A DNA stretch of 51,665 bases from contig NZ_VZQQ01000043.1 of the NCBI RefSeq assembly GCF_014397785.1, positions 1 to 51,665 of the forward strand. The letters are read 5' to 3'. The stretch's first letter is position 1. The number at the start of each line of letters is the position of its first letter. This document shows, piece by piece, positions 17,841 through 26,496 of this stretch. A program made the translations under genes and the position numbers. Below the pieces are notes generated by a model. It saw nothing but the letters and a program-made list of their open reading frames with translations, ran no database searches and had not been told where the DNA came from. The stretch comes from Paraburkholderia podalyriae (lineage in GTDB: Bacteria > Pseudomonadota > Gammaproteobacteria > Burkholderiales > Burkholderiaceae).

Positions 17841-17842
17841 GC

Positions 17843-18402
17843 CTAAAGTTACGGATTTTTTTGTCCGCTGAGAGGCGCGCAGCGCAAGGGGAGTGATTTA
17901 GATGACAAAAAAATATCAGTAATGGATATTTTTGACTAAAATTTCGTGTCGTTTTTCACTGAATCATTGCTGGCAGCCTTCGTGTGATGTTCGCGCGCGA
18001 TGTTTGGCGCTCAGCGGGAAGGCCAATGTCGAACGATCTTAGATCTGAACAGGTCAGGGTTCGCAGCTTACGGTCCATAGCGTGGTGTCAAGGTCGCGGA
18101 CGAGACGTCGAAAGCACAATCAGGCGGGTTGTCGGCCATTGCTGTCATTGAGGCGGCTTGGGTGCTACGTCAGCAATGTGGCTGACTGCTGACGATGGCG
18201 GCATCAAGCAACCGGACGGCAGCTTCCTTCATGTGCGGAACTCACACCCTCGACCCAATGCAGCCGTTCGGCCGACCACTCCCAAGTGACCGCTCCGCAG
18301 GCAAGGGTTACTGCCGTCTACGGCAGTAACTATACCGAAGACATTTCAGCCGCTCAGGTCTGCAACGTTCAAACGTAGTTACCCGCCAGCGACAGATCCA
18401 GA
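17843..18402. other. Junction region between the hcp remnant and the accessory island
   Basis: No protein gene is visible in these 560 bases. The first 120 bases are strikingly A/T-rich (T7 run at 17856-17862, A7 run, ATATCAGTAATGGATATT) compared with the type VI genes. A perfect palindrome lies at 18307-18330. The change in composition exactly where hcp is broken suggests an insertion or deletion junction. Confidence 0.5.
18307..18330. repeat. Perfect 11-bp inverted repeat
   Basis: GTTACTGCCGT and ACGGCAGTAAC are separated by only two bases. There is no T run on either side, so it is not a standard terminator. It lies about 75 bases after the end of the nuclease pseudogene and could be an operator, a recombination site or the stem of a small RNA. 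Confidence 0.6.
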
Positions 18403-19604
18403 TCAGCTCGCGGATGAGGCGCTTTCCTTAGTTGGCGCATCTACCCCATCGGAGGCGCGAAAGCGCTCAATAATTTGTTGGTTGTAGTCATCAAGATAGG
18501 CTTGCAACTCCCGCCGACTAACTAGACGCACTCCCGCAGTATTGGCTAATTCAAGCGCAGACCTCGTGAAATACGAATTTGTAACGACCATAGCCTCATC
18601 ACAGCTATAGAAACTTTTTGCGGCAATCGCTTCCTGCACCGCAGCATTACCAACGTTTCCGGAATAATTTTTTGCCTGAATGACGATCTTTTTACCAAGC
18701 CGCGTCACGAAAAGATCCGCACCCTGGTCACCGCTCAATTTGGTGCCCTCGACTTCGAACCCAGCAGTCTGGAACAGCTCGGCAAGAAATTTTTCAAAGC
18801 CATAGCCATCCATAGCGTCGACGTGATACATCGTGACAAAGAGGTTAGGATCAAAATGCTCCAGCTTTACTGCAAGTCTCTCGACCAAAATGTCGAAGTG
18901 TATTTGCTCGCAAGTATGCAGCCAAGCTTGAATCGTATCCCATGACAGCAGCGGAGTTCCAAAGCTTGTCGAAGCCTGCTGAGTGAACGGAACTTGCGGG
19001 ATCTGAATGTGCGGTCCCACATAAAATAAAAAAATAGAGTTAAATCATCTCTGAAACTTGTACCAGCTTCATGGATCCATGATTTGAGAATATCAAATAC
19101 TGAACCATCGATATGTCTAGTAATTTCCGTTGAGAAGCCTAAATAGGCCGCATTAAAGCCCGTTGTCAGTAAAAGCTTGTCTAATAGATGAGGCATCTCT
19201 TCAAGTTCTGCAAATCCTTTTCGAATCAAAACCTCTCGAAATAGTTCTCTATTCGAGTACGATCCGTTAACGCGAGCGCCGGGGGTTTCGGCATCTTGTG
19301 TTTGAGCTTCCCCAGCTCTGACTGTATAAATGTAATTGGCAAAATATGGTTGTTTTAACGCGGCATATTTGTTCAATACATTGCGAAGCAAATCGTTGAG
19401 TTGTGCCTGTTCCTTCTTTTTACCAAGAAAGTCTTTTATAAAGCCTTTAGATTGATATTGAAAATCAGGGTAAAACGAAGGATCAAGAGGCACCTGCAAC
19501 CCCGTCGGCTGAACTTGTCCTACGCCTTGCGTTGAGACCCTCGCGCACCATGGGCACTGCGTTTCAAATGAAGTCTTCCTGCAAACGCTGCAACGATAAA
19601 TCAC
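18403..19604 (-). pseudogene. Zinc-ribbon/Mrr-type restriction nuclease, split by a frameshift
   Basis: Two overlapping frames make one sensible protein of about 400 residues. The first (from a GTG with GGAGA 7 bases upstream) begins MIYRCSVCRKTSFETQCPWC, a four-cysteine zinc ribbon, and runs to a helical region ending HEAGTSFRDDLTLFFY. The second continues with FDPNLFVTMYHVDAMDGYGFEKFLAELF. It then has the Mrr catalytic core: GDQGADLFV, KIVIQAKNYSGNVGNAAVQEAIAAK, AMVVTNSYFTRSALELA. That supplies the D and QAK residues of the Holliday-resolvase-like nuclease fold. The shift falls at a run of seven A (plus strand 19028-19034). It may be a real inactivating indel, phase variation or a sequencing error. 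It neighbours a RloC-like gene, so a defence role is likely. Confidence 0.8.
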
Positions 19605-19853
19605 TTATTTTCTCCAAGTTTCATTTTTTGGAACACTCTGCAAACCGCTGCATCTCACAAGTTTCTGCGTCGGCGAACGGTTATATCGGTGTCGACACAC
19701 CGCTGAGTTGTGCGCCCAGCTCGTCCATCGAGTTCTGATACAGACCGGTCGTTCAACATGACCTTTTCTGACCCTTGTAGGCTCGCGCGTGAGCGGCGTG
19801 CTTCGCGACAGCTCGAGAGGCCGCTCTTAGATCAAGCGCGTGCCAACCATCGA

Positions 19854-22100
19854 TCACGTGAGGGAGGCCTTCAAGGCATCGTAGTGCAATGGATCCTTTT
19901 CGAGCAACTCGAAAAGATCAGCGACGACATGCTCGATGTCACAAATCAGGTCTGTGTTCTTCGACAAGCGCTCGATGTCGTTGAGATGGCTGAAATAATG
20001 CAAAACTTTGAGAATTCGTTTCGACTTCTCCTTTCCAAACAAGGTGTCGACGCGCTGATCGACGGTTCCGTCGACGAAATGCGGGATGCGAGCGTAGCTA
20101 TAAAGCTCCACAAATCGCCGCACTGCGTTCGGCACAGAGAGCAATGTTTCCAACTCGCCTTTGTCCTTGCTATTATGGAAGCTGTGAACCACGCTAAAAA
20201 GATAGTGATATTCCGAAGAATATTTGAGGATCGAGGCTGGAAGATTCGTGAACGTTGAAACAGTCGGCGACAGTTTCTTCGTTTGGAAGTAGCGTCTTTT
20301 GCTCTTCGCTGGCAATTCGCGAAGAAGCGAGAAAAATTCAAAATTGTGCGTGGAAATGAAAAGCTGCGCGCAGGCGATTTTCCATTCTCCTTTGGGCTCG
20401 TTTTGCTTAAAGAAGGTTTCTCGAATGATCGAATTGACTTGGAAAATGTGATTACTGTCCAGGCTGGAAATAGGGTCGTCTATGTAGACCAACGATTTTG
20501 AGAAGTCTTCTAGCTCGTCTAGCTTCGTCAAGAAAAACGCGAAGGCGATGGCTGTTTTTTCGCCTTCGCTAAGGTTTTTAGCGATCGCGTCTCGGCGAGC
20601 GAGCCGGAACCGGTCCGACTCCCCTTCCTTGACCACCTCGATGTGGAGCTCGTCGCTCCCGAGTAGATTCGAAATTCGGGCGTTTATCTTCTCTCGGCCT
20701 TTTTGCGCGAAGCTGATTTGAGCTTCCAGCTCCAGATTTTCGGCTTTTAACGCTTTTCCGATTTTTTCCATCTTTTCGCGATGCGAGACATGCAGAGCGA
20801 GACGCTTCGCCACGCCCGAGTCGCGTTCTGCGGCGAAAAACTCGGCGGCGAAATGCAGCTTCGCTTTTTTTACTGCGTTGGCTTTCTGCTTGCCAAAGTT
20901 CTCGCCGATCGCGTTGTTCGCCGCCACGATTTCATTGAACGCTGCCGCTCGTCGGGCCACGTTTCTCTCAGGTTCGTCCGACAACTCCGGAAGCTCCATT
21001 CCCTCGAAACTCGACGCCAGCTTGCGAGCCATTGATGCGGCGAGTTTGAGAACTTGGTCGTTGAAGGCGCCGACCGCGCCCAGCAACTTTTGATGTGCTG
21101 CGCCTGCTTGCTCGCGAAAGTCTGGATAGAAACTCGATTTCTGCAGAGGGGCTAGCTCCAACTGCAGTGAGTCGACGGACTTTTTGGCGACGCTCAGTTC
21201 GCTCTTGAAATTGAGAAGATCTTTGGAGAAGTGAGCCCGAAGCGCGCCCATGCGCTCGCTGGTCAGTTCCCCGCCGCAAAATTCGCAAGCTTTCGCGTCG
21301 GTGTGCAGCGTCAGCCCGTGCTCGACCCAATTGGCGACGGCGGGGTTCTCCCTAAGGTATTCAATTGTGCTCGACAATTGCGGTACTCTTTGAAGCAGCG
21401 GCGTGCATTTCGCGATCGCCCCAGAAAGCGTCGGTTGAAGACGCACAAAAGTCATCGGTTCAAGCTTGTCTTTGTCCGAAGCGAGGGCTTGTTTCAGGCA
21501 CGCCGCCAAGTCCTCTTCGCTGAGTCGCGCCGCGGCCGCTTTTCCTACATCCAGGCTGGCTAGCAGGCCGTTGAGGTGCGAAGCGGTGAACGCTTCGACC
21601 AGCGAAAGGCGAATCTTGATCTGTTTGGCTCCAGCGGTCCGATCTTGGCTCATCCGCTGTTCTGTTTCATCGGTCAACCTTCGGTGTTTCGCATATGCCA
21701 TCCGGCACCGTTCAATGAGCTTCACATTCGCCGCGATTTTGTTTTGCGCCTCAATAGTGTCTTCGCCCAACAACAAGATGGGGTGAAACGTCGCTCCGTT
21801 CCAACTCAAATTTTTCTCGACAAAATCCGAGTTGAACACCCGGGCGACGCCGCCGTAAGCGCCTACGTTGGATTGATTGATCGATGAGCCGTCGTCGTCA
21901 ACCAACGCGAATTGCGCTCCGGGATAATCCCGGTGAGTCGCCTTAGTTTCTAGGCACTGGAAGAGCCTCGACAGCGTCGTCTTGCCCGAATAATTCCATC
22001 CGTAGATGATGTTGACCGCGCCAAATTCGTTTAGGCTTGCTGGTTTCGCGTAGTCGTCGAAAACACCAAATTTTTTGATTCGCGACAAACTGTCGATCAT
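19854..22100 (-). CDS. RloC-like AAA ATPase with zinc hook, candidate anticodon nuclease
   Basis: The 748-residue protein has an ABC-type ATPase split by a coiled-coil. Walker A is GWNYSGKTT at residues 34-42. A Rad50-like zinc hook CEFC is at 272-275 between helical arms. The signature LSEGEKTAIAF is at 510-520 and Walker B LVYIDDPISSLDSNH at 537-551. This order and the zinc hook match RloC, a tRNA wobble-nucleotide-excising restriction factor. In the C-terminal region R661 and E665 are spaced as in the PrrC/RloC Arg-x3-Glu nuclease motif, with histidines at 701 and 705 where the third catalytic residue is expected. The nuclease assignment is inference; a generic AAA_13 ATPase is the alternative. 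Confidence 0.8.
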   Translation of the reverse strand: MIDSLSRIKKFGVFDDYAKPASLNEFGAVNIIYGWNYSGKTTLSRLFQCLETKATHRDYPGAQFALVDDDGSSINQSNVGAYGGVARVFNSDFVEKNLSWNGATFHPILLLGEDTIEAQNKIAANVKLIERCRMAYAKHRRLTDETEQRMSQDRTAGAKQIKIRLSLVEAFTASHLNGLLASLDVGKAAAARLSEEDLAACLKQALASDKDKLEPMTFVRLQPTLSGAIAKCTPLLQRVPQLSSTIEYLRENPAVANWVEHGLTLHTDAKACEFCGGELTSERMGALRAHFSKDLLNFKSELSVAKKSVDSLQLELAPLQKSSFYPDFREQAGAAHQKLLGAVGAFNDQVLKLAASMARKLASSFEGMELPELSDEPERNVARRAAAFNEIVAANNAIGENFGKQKANAVKKAKLHFAAEFFAAERDSGVAKRLALHVSHREKMEKIGKALKAENLELEAQISFAQKGREKINARISNLLGSDELHIEVVKEGESDRFRLARRDAIAKNLSEGEKTAIAFAFFLTKLDELEDFSKSLVYIDDPISSLDSNHIFQVNSIIRETFFKQNEPKGEWKIACAQLFISTHNFEFFSLLRELPAKSKRRYFQTKKLSPTVSTFTNLPASILKYSSEYHYLFSVVHSFHNSKDKGELETLLSVPNAVRRFVELYSYARIPHFVDGTVDQRVDTLFGKEKSKRILKVLHYFSHLNDIERLSKNTDLICDIEHVVADLFELLEKDPLHYDALKASLT

Positions 22101-22596
22101 GATATTCCACTCTCAGTGTATTTCTTTATTGAACGAGGAAGTGAAAATCTCGTCGCCTTCTTTTCTTCGATCCTAGCAAAATCGTCGACAGTCTTGGTGA
22201 TTTTATCGAAGACGTGGCAGGCGAGGCGGCGACAAGGACCAAATTGATCGTAATTACACGCGTTGGACGAGGAGCGGTCGCTCAAGGTGAGTGACTGCCG
22301 ACGGTCAAAACATCAAAATGGTCTTAGCTTGCGCTGTGATCTTTACTTTGAACCCATTGAGATCGCCATAGTCATCGACGCTTCAACTGCATCGGTGCAC
22401 TCCGCGGTTTCCTCCCTTCAGGTTTATTCAGCGCCTGCCCGCACATGCCGGCACCAGCCCCACGAGCCCACGGACATGGGCAGACGTCGAACAAAGCTCA
22501 AGAAGAACGGTCACGAGCGGAAGTAGGGAAGTCGATCAGCGATGAGTCTTGGTCGAGCTGGCAATCAAGATGTATTTCCGTTATTTCCGCGACGGG
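22101..22596. other. Intergenic region between the RloC-like and recombinase genes
   Basis: No gene is supported. A frame at 22263-22526 has a mixed composition and no ribosome binding site. The region holds the promoter of the leftward RloC-like gene near 22101-22200 and the untranslated end of the recombinase operon. A sequence related to an attachment site could be here, but I find no repeat of it elsewhere in the window. Confidence 0.35.
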
Positions 22597-24075
22597 TTAA
22601 TCGTTGTCTGGAAAACTCCCCTCGACAAACCCCCTGAGTTGGGTCAGATCGGTCCTCGCATAGGCCGCGGTCGTCTGCACCGAGGCGTGCCCTAGCAGCG
22701 CCTGGGCCACCGGCAGCGGCACGCGGTGATCGACCACCAGCGTGCGCGCATAACCGTGCCGCAGCCAGTGCGTGGAAGCCCTTTCGAGCGCCGCGCGCAT
22801 GGCGCTTTCCTGGGGCGGCAGCCGCGCCGCCGCCAGTGCAAACACCGCTCGCACCTCGTCGTAGAGGCCGCTCGCACCGAGCGTGCGGCCGCGTTCGCTG
22901 TGGATGAGCGGTAACTGTTCGCCGTTCGGGGGATCGTCGGGCAGTCCGCGCACCCGCCGGTAGGCACGCAGCGACGGCAGGCAGGACGAGGGCAGGGGAA
23001 CCGCACGCAACTTGTTCCCCTTGCCGGTGACGTGCAGGGTCCACTGCCTGCCTTCATCGACCTCGATACGCGGCAGCGCCCGTTCCTCGTACCACACCAG
23101 TTCTGCGAGACGCACGCCGGCGAAGCGGTACAGCGTCCAGATCGCCCGGCGTCGGGCCCAGACCGTGGACGGTACGTCCGTCGGCGCGTCGCCGGCGGCG
23201 ACCGCGTCGCAGTGGGCGAGCGCGGTGGCGGGCAGGAACCGCACCGGGGTCCAGGTCATGCGTGCGCGGCGTCCGGCGGCCAGTCCTTCGGCTGGATTGA
23301 CGGTGAGGTAGCCCGTGCGGTGCCACCAGGCGAACATGCTCGAGACCGCGGCGAGCGCCCGGGACACGCTCGCCGGCGACGCGCGCCGGACCTTGCCTGC
23401 GTCGTCGGTACCCGGCGCCTGCAGCGCGTCGCGGTACGCGATCAGGTCGCGGCGCGTCAGATCAGAAAACGGTCCCAGGCGTTCGCGTGTGCACCAGGCC
23501 GCGAGCCGCCGCAACTCCGTCACGTAGGCACGCAGCGTATGAGGCGAGTGCGAAGCCCGCTCGCGCAGAAAAAGCCGCACCGCCTGCGTATCATCGGCGA
23601 CCCCGAGGGTGTTGGTTAGCGCCACCGGATTGGCAAAGCGGCCCGCGCGGGCGACCCACGTCGCCCCGACGCCGGCAGGCAGCAGCGCCGCGTCCGGCGT
23701 GATGACGGTGGAACCCCGCGCGCTGTCTGCCGCCGCGTCAGTCGCGGCCTGACGGAAGCGCCGCCGGTGCTGCCGCAGGACGCGTTCGAGCACGGTAGTC
23801 GCGGAGGGCGCCGCGGCTTCAGGAACGACGCGCAGGCGCCCGCGCTCCCAGTACTCGATCGCGGTGTCGTGCTCGAGCAGCAGCGCGAACACGGCGGGGT
23901 GCTCGCGCTTCGCGTCGGCCAGCGACGGGCAGCCCCGCTTGAGTGCGGTGAGGGTCCAGCGGAGGTATAGCAGGTGGCCGAGTGCGTGCGCGAGGTACTC
24001 GAGCGCGGCCTCGACGGAACCGGGCAGACGCTGTGGGGGACGGCAGCCCGTATCGTGCCAGTCGGAGGGATTCAT
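22597..24075 (-). CDS. Tyrosine recombinase (phage-integrase family)
   Basis: The 492-residue protein contains the complete catalytic set: R322 (FAGVRLAEL), K352 (VTGKGNKLRAVP), H436 and R439 (HWLRHGYA), H463 (LLGHASVQTT) and nucleophile Y472 (AAYAR). A SAM-like core-binding domain lies at about 160-260 (SPHTLRAYVTELRRLAAWC). The first 150 residues are an N-terminal region unlike Xer or typical phage integrases, rich in Arg and His. It overlaps the upstream KfrA-like gene by ATGA, with AAGGAGAG before the ATG, so the two are translationally coupled. It is probably the recombinase of the mobile element carrying the island. The target site is not apparent. Confidence 0.9.
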   Translation of the reverse strand: MNPSDWHDTGCRPPQRLPGSVEAALEYLAHALGHLLYLRWTLTALKRGCPSLADAKREHPAVFALLLEHDTAIEYWERGRLRVVPEAAAPSATTVLERVLRQHRRRFRQAATDAAADSARGSTVITPDAALLPAGVGATWVARAGRFANPVALTNTLGVADDTQAVRLFLRERASHSPHTLRAYVTELRRLAAWCTRERLGPFSDLTRRDLIAYRDALQAPGTDDAGKVRRASPASVSRALAAVSSMFAWWHRTGYLTVNPAEGLAAGRRARMTWTPVRFLPATALAHCDAVAAGDAPTDVPSTVWARRRAIWTLYRFAGVRLAELVWYEERALPRIEVDEGRQWTLHVTGKGNKLRAVPLPSSCLPSLRAYRRVRGLPDDPPNGEQLPLIHSERGRTLGASGLYDEVRAVFALAAARLPPQESAMRAALERASTHWLRHGYARTLVVDHRVPLPVAQALLGHASVQTTAAYARTDLTQLRGFVEGSFPDND

Positions 24076-25025
24076 CGCGCTCTCCTTGACGACGTGCTGG
24101 CGGCCGCCGGTGTCGTTCGGGTCGCGCCGCGCGCTGGCCGCCGGCCGCCGGCAGCTTGCTTCTTTGCCGTCGCCGTGCCGACGAGCGCCAGCGTCTGCCG
24201 CTGCTGCTCCACCACGGTGGCGAGTGCGGCCGCCTCCGCCGCGGCGTGCTGCCGCGAATTTCGCTCCTCCGCCAGTTCGTTGAGCAGCCGGTCGCGCAGC
24301 GACTCGAAGGCCGCGAGGCGCTCCGCCGCGCGAGCGAGTTCCGTTTCGAGGCGCACGCGTTCGGTCTGGAAGGTTTCGCGCTGGTGCGCCGTTTCCCGCA
24401 GCAACTGCTTCGAGAGGCCGTCATAGCGTGCCCGTTCGGCCGCCAGTCCGCTGGCATGCCGACGGGCGGACTCGGCCGTCGCTGTCTCAGCGTTCTTCAG
24501 CTGCGTCTGCAGCTGTCCCAGGGTGTTCTCGACAACAGCGGCACGTTTCTCGGCCGCCTCGAACGCGGCGCGGGCGACGGCCAGTTCCGCGTCGCGCGCA
24601 CTGAGCTGGCTGCGCACGTCAGTGAGTTCGACCCGCAGCAGTTCGACCTTCAGCCCGGCGTTGCGCTGCGCCTCGGTGGCGGTTTCCACCATCGCTTCGG
24701 TCTCGCGGCGCAGCTGGACAATGCCCTCGAGTTGCGTCGCGACTGCGGCTTCCCACAGGGCACGCATCTGCGCAGCGATCGCCGGCGGCACGTCCGGCAC
24801 GGCGAAGCCGGCGAGGCCTGCGTGGACGAGTTCGGCCTCGATGGCGTTCAGGTGCCGCGAAAGCGTGGCGGGGTCACCGGCGCCCAGGCGCGCGCGCAGC
24901 TTGCGGACCGACACGATCCGGCGGAAGCGGGCGTCGGACGCGGGGGCGGTGTCGCCCGCCTCGGCGAGCATCGCGAGCACGGTGGTACGGATCGCATCGG
25001 GGGTGACGGCGGCGTGGCGGGACAT
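24072..25025 (-). CDS. KfrA-like DNA-binding protein with a long coiled coil
   Basis: The 317-residue protein has a KfrA N-domain at about residues 1-100 (VTPDAIRTTVLAMLAEAG, then VSVRKLRARLGAGDPATLSRHLNAIE, a winged-helix-like unit). A long Ala/Glu/Arg coiled coil follows (about 115-285), ending in a basic tail GRRPARGATRTTP. KfrA proteins are plasmid-encoded DNA binders that autoregulate and help segregation. The ATG at 25025 follows GGAGAT. It precedes and overlaps the recombinase gene, so it may regulate or assist the recombinase rather than act in partition. A longer start at 25106 lacks support. Confidence 0.82.
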   Translation of the reverse strand: MSRHAAVTPDAIRTTVLAMLAEAGDTAPASDARFRRIVSVRKLRARLGAGDPATLSRHLNAIEAELVHAGLAGFAVPDVPPAIAAQMRALWEAAVATQLEGIVQLRRETEAMVETATEAQRNAGLKVELLRVELTDVRSQLSARDAELAVARAAFEAAEKRAAVVENTLGQLQTQLKNAETATAESARRHASGLAAERARYDGLSKQLLRETAHQRETFQTERVRLETELARAAERLAAFESLRDRLLNELAEERNSRQHAAAEAAALATVVEQQRQTLALVGTATAKKQAAGGRRPARGATRTTPAAASTSSRRAR

Positions 25026-25311
25026 GGGATCTCCGCAGCGGAGTCCAGCGCGAGGCGGGAAGGTCGGAAAAAGCCGGCCGCGCGAAGCGCAGGGCGGGAT
25101 TTCCACATTAGATTACGCACAGGTCTGACGCAAGAAAACCCCTTTTCTCGCGGTTAAAAAAGCCGTTGCCATGATAAACGCCCTTATCGCGGGAAAACGA
25201 TGCAAGGCGCCAGCGGACTTTCATGTGCGGCTCTGGCGTGACAGGTGCTGCCCAGCGGCACCAGAACGCTGAGGAAAGCCGCGACCTCCCTCGGCGAGTG
25301 GTCGTTGGGGT
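25026..25311. promoter_or_regulatory. Upstream region of the KfrA-like/recombinase operon
   Basis: This AT-richer stretch contains AAAACCCCTTTTCTCGCGG and TTAAAAAAGCCGTTGCC and probably holds the operon promoter, perhaps with KfrA sites. Imperfect repeats are visible (CGCGGT..., CGCGGG...) but no clean palindrome. No gene is seen. Confidence 0.35.
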
Positions 25312-25695
25312 TCAACCGCGTGCTTTGCTGCGGCGCGTTGCCCGCGCCGGTGTGCGGGCGAGTCGCCCGCATAACTGCTTGAGCCAGCGCCTGACCCAGA
25401 CGCGATCGGTAGGGCTGAGCGACGCCAGCATTTCCGCAATGTCGCCGGCCACCTGCCTGGACTTGCTGGACGGGGAAATGAAGAGACTGTTCACTTCGAC
25501 CCCGTAAAGCGAGGACAGTGCAACAAGTCGCGCTGGCGATGGCCAGGACTTGCCAGTTTCAATCCGGCTGATCGTCTGTTTGTCGAGATCGAGAAGTTCC
25601 GCGACTTCTTCCTGCGTCCTGCCAGCTTCAAGACGCGCATTGGCCAGCGCCTGTCCTACCTGAACCGCAAATTCTTCTTCTGCGCGCGAAGCCAC
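25312..25695 (-). CDS. XRE-family transcriptional regulator
   Basis: The 127-residue protein has a Cro/CI helix-turn-helix at about residues 13-70: VGQALANARLEAGRTQEEVAELL, then DKQTISRIETGKSWPSPARLVALSSLYGVEV. A short C-terminal region ending in a basic tail (RLARTPARATRRSKARG) may help bind DNA. The start is GTG. It is divergent from the gene at 26007 with a palindrome (25770-25784) between, so it probably represses itself and the rightward operon. An antitoxin role is possible because the rightward operon contains MbcA/ParS-like domains. Confidence 0.85.
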   Translation of the reverse strand: MASRAEEEFAVQVGQALANARLEAGRTQEEVAELLDLDKQTISRIETGKSWPSPARLVALSSLYGVEVNSLFISPSSKSRQVAGDIAEMLASLSPTDRVWVRRWLKQLCGRLARTPARATRRSKARG

Positions 25696-26006
25696 CGGGT
25701 GAACACCTTTGGTTGTTGATCGACGTGGAATCGTCGCTGCGTTCGCCTAATCTGGTAACATCACAAAACGCCTACCATGTAGGCAAAATATGCATATATC
25801 GAATTGGCGTTTCGAACCGCGGCCAGTGTGCGCGCGCCGAAGCTGCCTAACGATGCCTTGGCCAGCCCATGTATGGCAACGCTGGCAGCCTGCGCATGCA
25901 CGGTCGACGCGCTACACGTCGTGGCCGGACGGCATCCCATTTCATGTGTTCCAACGCATCGCATGTCGCGCTGGTTTTGCAGTCCCGTTGTTGAAAGAGT
26001 GATCGT
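25696..26006. promoter_or_regulatory. Divergent promoter region between the XRE gene and the small-gene operon
   Basis: It carries the GCCTAC/GTAGGC operator candidate and an AT-rich stretch (AAAATATGCATATATC at 25785-25800) suited to a promoter. Two short overlapping frames at 25790-26016 lack ribosome binding sites and recognisable composition. I do not call them genes. Confidence 0.45.
25770..25784. promoter_or_regulatory. Palindromic operator candidate for the XRE regulator
   Basis: GCCTAC-CAT-GTAGGC is a perfect 6-bp inverted repeat. A related half site CGCCTAA lies about 25 bases to the left. It is about 75 bases upstream of the XRE start, next to an AT-rich promoter-like patch. Binding is inferred from position and symmetry. 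Confidence 0.6.
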
Positions 26007-26492
26007 ATGTTTTTGATTTCTGAGCAGAACCTTCTGCCGGCATGGCCCGGAGTGACGCTGTCGGCCGTTGCCGAGATGGCGGGTTGTGGGGACGTGCTCA
26101 TCCTGCAATTTGCCGCTGGAAAACGTGACCTGCCGCGGGTTGCCATGGTGGAATTCGCGTCGGGTGCCGCGAAGACGCTGCTGCAACTGACGGCAGACGG
26201 CCAGATCGTGCGGGGCGCGGCAGTGCTGAGCGCGAAGCCGCACAAGGACTCGGCACAATGGAGTCTGCAGCCGCTGAGCGAAATTCACATCGGCGCAACC
26301 GCAGCCTATGACGAGGACCATCCGCTGGTCTCGTTTGCGCGATTCACGACAGCAGCGGGTGAGGAATTCTCGATGCCTGTCGGTATCGCGGAGAAACACT
26401 CCCCCGGAAAGCGCATTTACCCGTCCACGCCGGCGCGTTCGTCGAAGGCTGGCCGCCGGAAAACGACGGTTGATGTCGCAGGTATGAGCTGA
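26007..26492 (+). CDS. Hypothetical protein, first gene of the small-gene operon
   Basis: The 161-residue protein is not recognised. It starts MFLISEQNLLPAWPGVTL, has alternating hydrophobic/polar stretches (DVLILQFAAG, AKTLLQLTADGQIVRGAA, IHIGATAAY) suggesting a mostly beta fold, and ends in a basic tail (SSKAGRRKTTVDVAGMS). There are no membrane segments or signal peptide. It lies 4 bases before the metallophosphoesterase gene, so the two are almost certainly co-transcribed and probably act together. Confidence 0.65.
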   Translation: MFLISEQNLLPAWPGVTLSAVAEMAGCGDVLILQFAAGKRDLPRVAMVEFASGAAKTLLQLTADGQIVRGAAVLSAKPHKDSAQWSLQPLSEIHIGATAAYDEDHPLVSFARFTTAAGEEFSMPVGIAEKHSPGKRIYPSTPARSSKAGRRKTTVDVAGMS

Positions 26493-26496
26493 CGGC

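Noticed and set aside
19021..19040. Programmed ribosomal frameshifting in the Mrr-like gene
   Set aside because: The in-frame codons TTT TTT TAT do not form the best X-XXY-YYZ heptamer and no downstream stimulatory structure is apparent. A simple indel is more likely.
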